A DNA stretch of 7,474 nucleotides from an uncultured Klebsiella sp. Lineage in GTDB: Bacteria > Pseudomonadota > Gammaproteobacteria > Enterobacterales > Enterobacteriaceae. The stretch lies in NCBI GenBank assembly GCA_902490055.1, contig CABUCP010000150.1, forward strand, positions 1-7,474, written 5' to 3'. Both the position numbers and the translations under genes were made by a program. Each line of letters opens with the position of its first letter. The first letter of the stretch is position 1. The notes under the pieces are model-generated. The model was not told where the DNA came from and did no database searches. It saw only the letters and a list, made by a program, of their open reading frames with translations. Positions 6,929 to 7,474 of this stretch are shown here, in pieces.

Positions 6929-7474
6929 TCAGGCTCCGGCGGCGACCAGCAGGTGGGCTATTTCAGCAAAGCCCTTGTCCCATGCCAGCTCCAGCGGCGA
7001 TTTACCATACTTATCGGTCATATGCGGATTGGCGCCGTGGTCCAGCAGGAGCTTCACTATCTCCTGCTGCGTTGCGCCGCCATCGTTTAAGACAATCGCT
7101 TCCAGCAGCGGCGTCCAGCCGACGAAATTAGTGTGGTTAACGTTAATATCGGTTTCGCTCAGTAATATCTTCACGATTTCCAGATGGCCTTTTTCGCAGG
7201 CCGGCGTCAGGCCGACGCCGCCGAAACGGCTTAAGCGCGCAAGGTCAGGTTGCGCGGGCAGAATTAAACGCAGCAGTTCGACGTCATTATTCAGACAGCT
7301 GATTAAGAATGGGTTAAAACAGGTTTGGTCCTGCTTATCAATATCGACGCCGGCGGCAATAAGTACAGCAACACAGGCATAATGTTTATTCAGGCTGGCC
7401 AACGTAATAGCGGTTCGCCCTTGACGGTTGCTGACGTTAATATCGACGCCGTGTGCTAAACAGGCTTTTAATTG
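6929..7474 (-). CDS. yahD: Ankyrin-repeat protein, N-terminus outside window (YahD)
   Basis: The frame is open from the right edge of the window to a TGA at 6929-6931, giving 181 residues. E. coli YahD is remembered as 201, so about 20 residues and the start codon lie beyond the edge; the TTG at 7402 is internal because the ankyrin pattern continues upstream of it. Five to six ankyrin units are visible: a partial one ending GVDINVSNRQ, then units beginning GRTAITLAS, CFNPFLISC, GGVGLTPACEKGH, VGWTPLLEA (with a small insertion, NDGGAT) and GKSPLELAWDKG. The protein is nearly all repeats and has no visible catalytic domain, so it is probably a protein-binding scaffold or inhibitor. Its partner is unknown; one of the YahE-F-G subunits is a reasonable guess from position. 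It is the first visible gene of the operon and ends just before the yahE ribosome site. Confidence 0.92.
   Translation of the reverse strand, partial: QLKACLAHGVDINVSNRQGRTAITLASLNKHYACVAVLIAAGVDIDKQDQTCFNPFLISCLNNDVELLRLILPAQPDLARLSRFGGVGLTPACEKGHLEIVKILLSETDINVNHTNFVGWTPLLEAIVLNDGGATQQEIVKLLLDHGANPHMTDKYGKSPLELAWDKGFAEIAHLLVAAGA

Noticed and set aside
6789..7382. Plus-strand open frame (197 codons) across the yahE start and yahD
   Set aside because: The translation is low-complexity and Ser/Arg/Pro-rich with no family likeness, and it is antisense to clear ankyrin repeats. The TAAGGAGGTG at 6899-6908 on this strand is a perfect Shine-Dalgarno, but no canonical start at suitable spacing follows it with a convincing product.
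1..7474. CRISPR array, tRNA, insertion sequence or prophage attachment site
   Set aside because: No regularly spaced direct repeats, cloverleaf, transposase or terminal repeats were seen. Apart from the 127-base gap, the roughly 40-base yahD-yahE junction and the lysS terminator region, the window is packed with genes.

Overview
The window looks like chromosomal DNA of a GC-rich enterobacterium, most likely Klebsiella or a close relative (Raoultella, Kosakonia, Enterobacter). The evidence is a LysS C-terminus that matches, from memory, the Escherichia coli protein almost residue for residue, a set of proteins closely matching the E. coli yah proteins, and a GTAG/CTAC-bounded REP-type palindrome pair. 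The genus is an inference; no database was searched.

Layout: positions 1-524 (+) carry the 3' end of lysS (lysyl-tRNA synthetase), followed by a strong hairpin terminator at 543-568. Everything else is on the minus strand, transcribed towards lysS. In transcription order: an ankyrin-repeat protein cut by the right edge (yahD, 6929 to beyond 7474), a DUF2877/AllH-like protein (yahE, 6026-6889), an FdrA/AllF-like protein (yahF, 4489-6036), a DUF1116/AllG-like protein (yahG, 3071-4489), a carbamate kinase-like protein (yahI, 1993-2943) and a cytosine-deaminase-like amidohydrolase with a twin-arginine signal (yahJ, 583-1971). yahE, yahF and yahG overlap end to start. A 127-base gap with two inverted REP-like hairpins separates yahG from yahI. 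The operon promoter, any regulator and any transporter lie to the right of the window.

How the genes may work together: the yahE/F/G/I products are paralogues of the E. coli proteins formerly called YlbF/FdrA/YlbE/YbcF. From memory, those were assigned to oxamate carbamoyltransferase (AllH, AllF, AllG) and carbamate kinase (AllK) in anaerobic allantoin use. By analogy this operon should make a second three-subunit carbamoyltransferase that phosphorolyses an unidentified carbamoylated compound. YahI would then use the carbamoyl phosphate to make ATP, ammonia and CO2. YahJ would deaminate or open a nitrogen ring upstream of this, possibly in the periplasm. The substrate is not revealed by the sequence, and this is the main unexplored biology here. 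The yahD-yahE junction is also odd: it combines an in-frame stop, a strong Shine-Dalgarno sequence with no canonical start after it, and a 10-base copy of the 16S rRNA 3' end.
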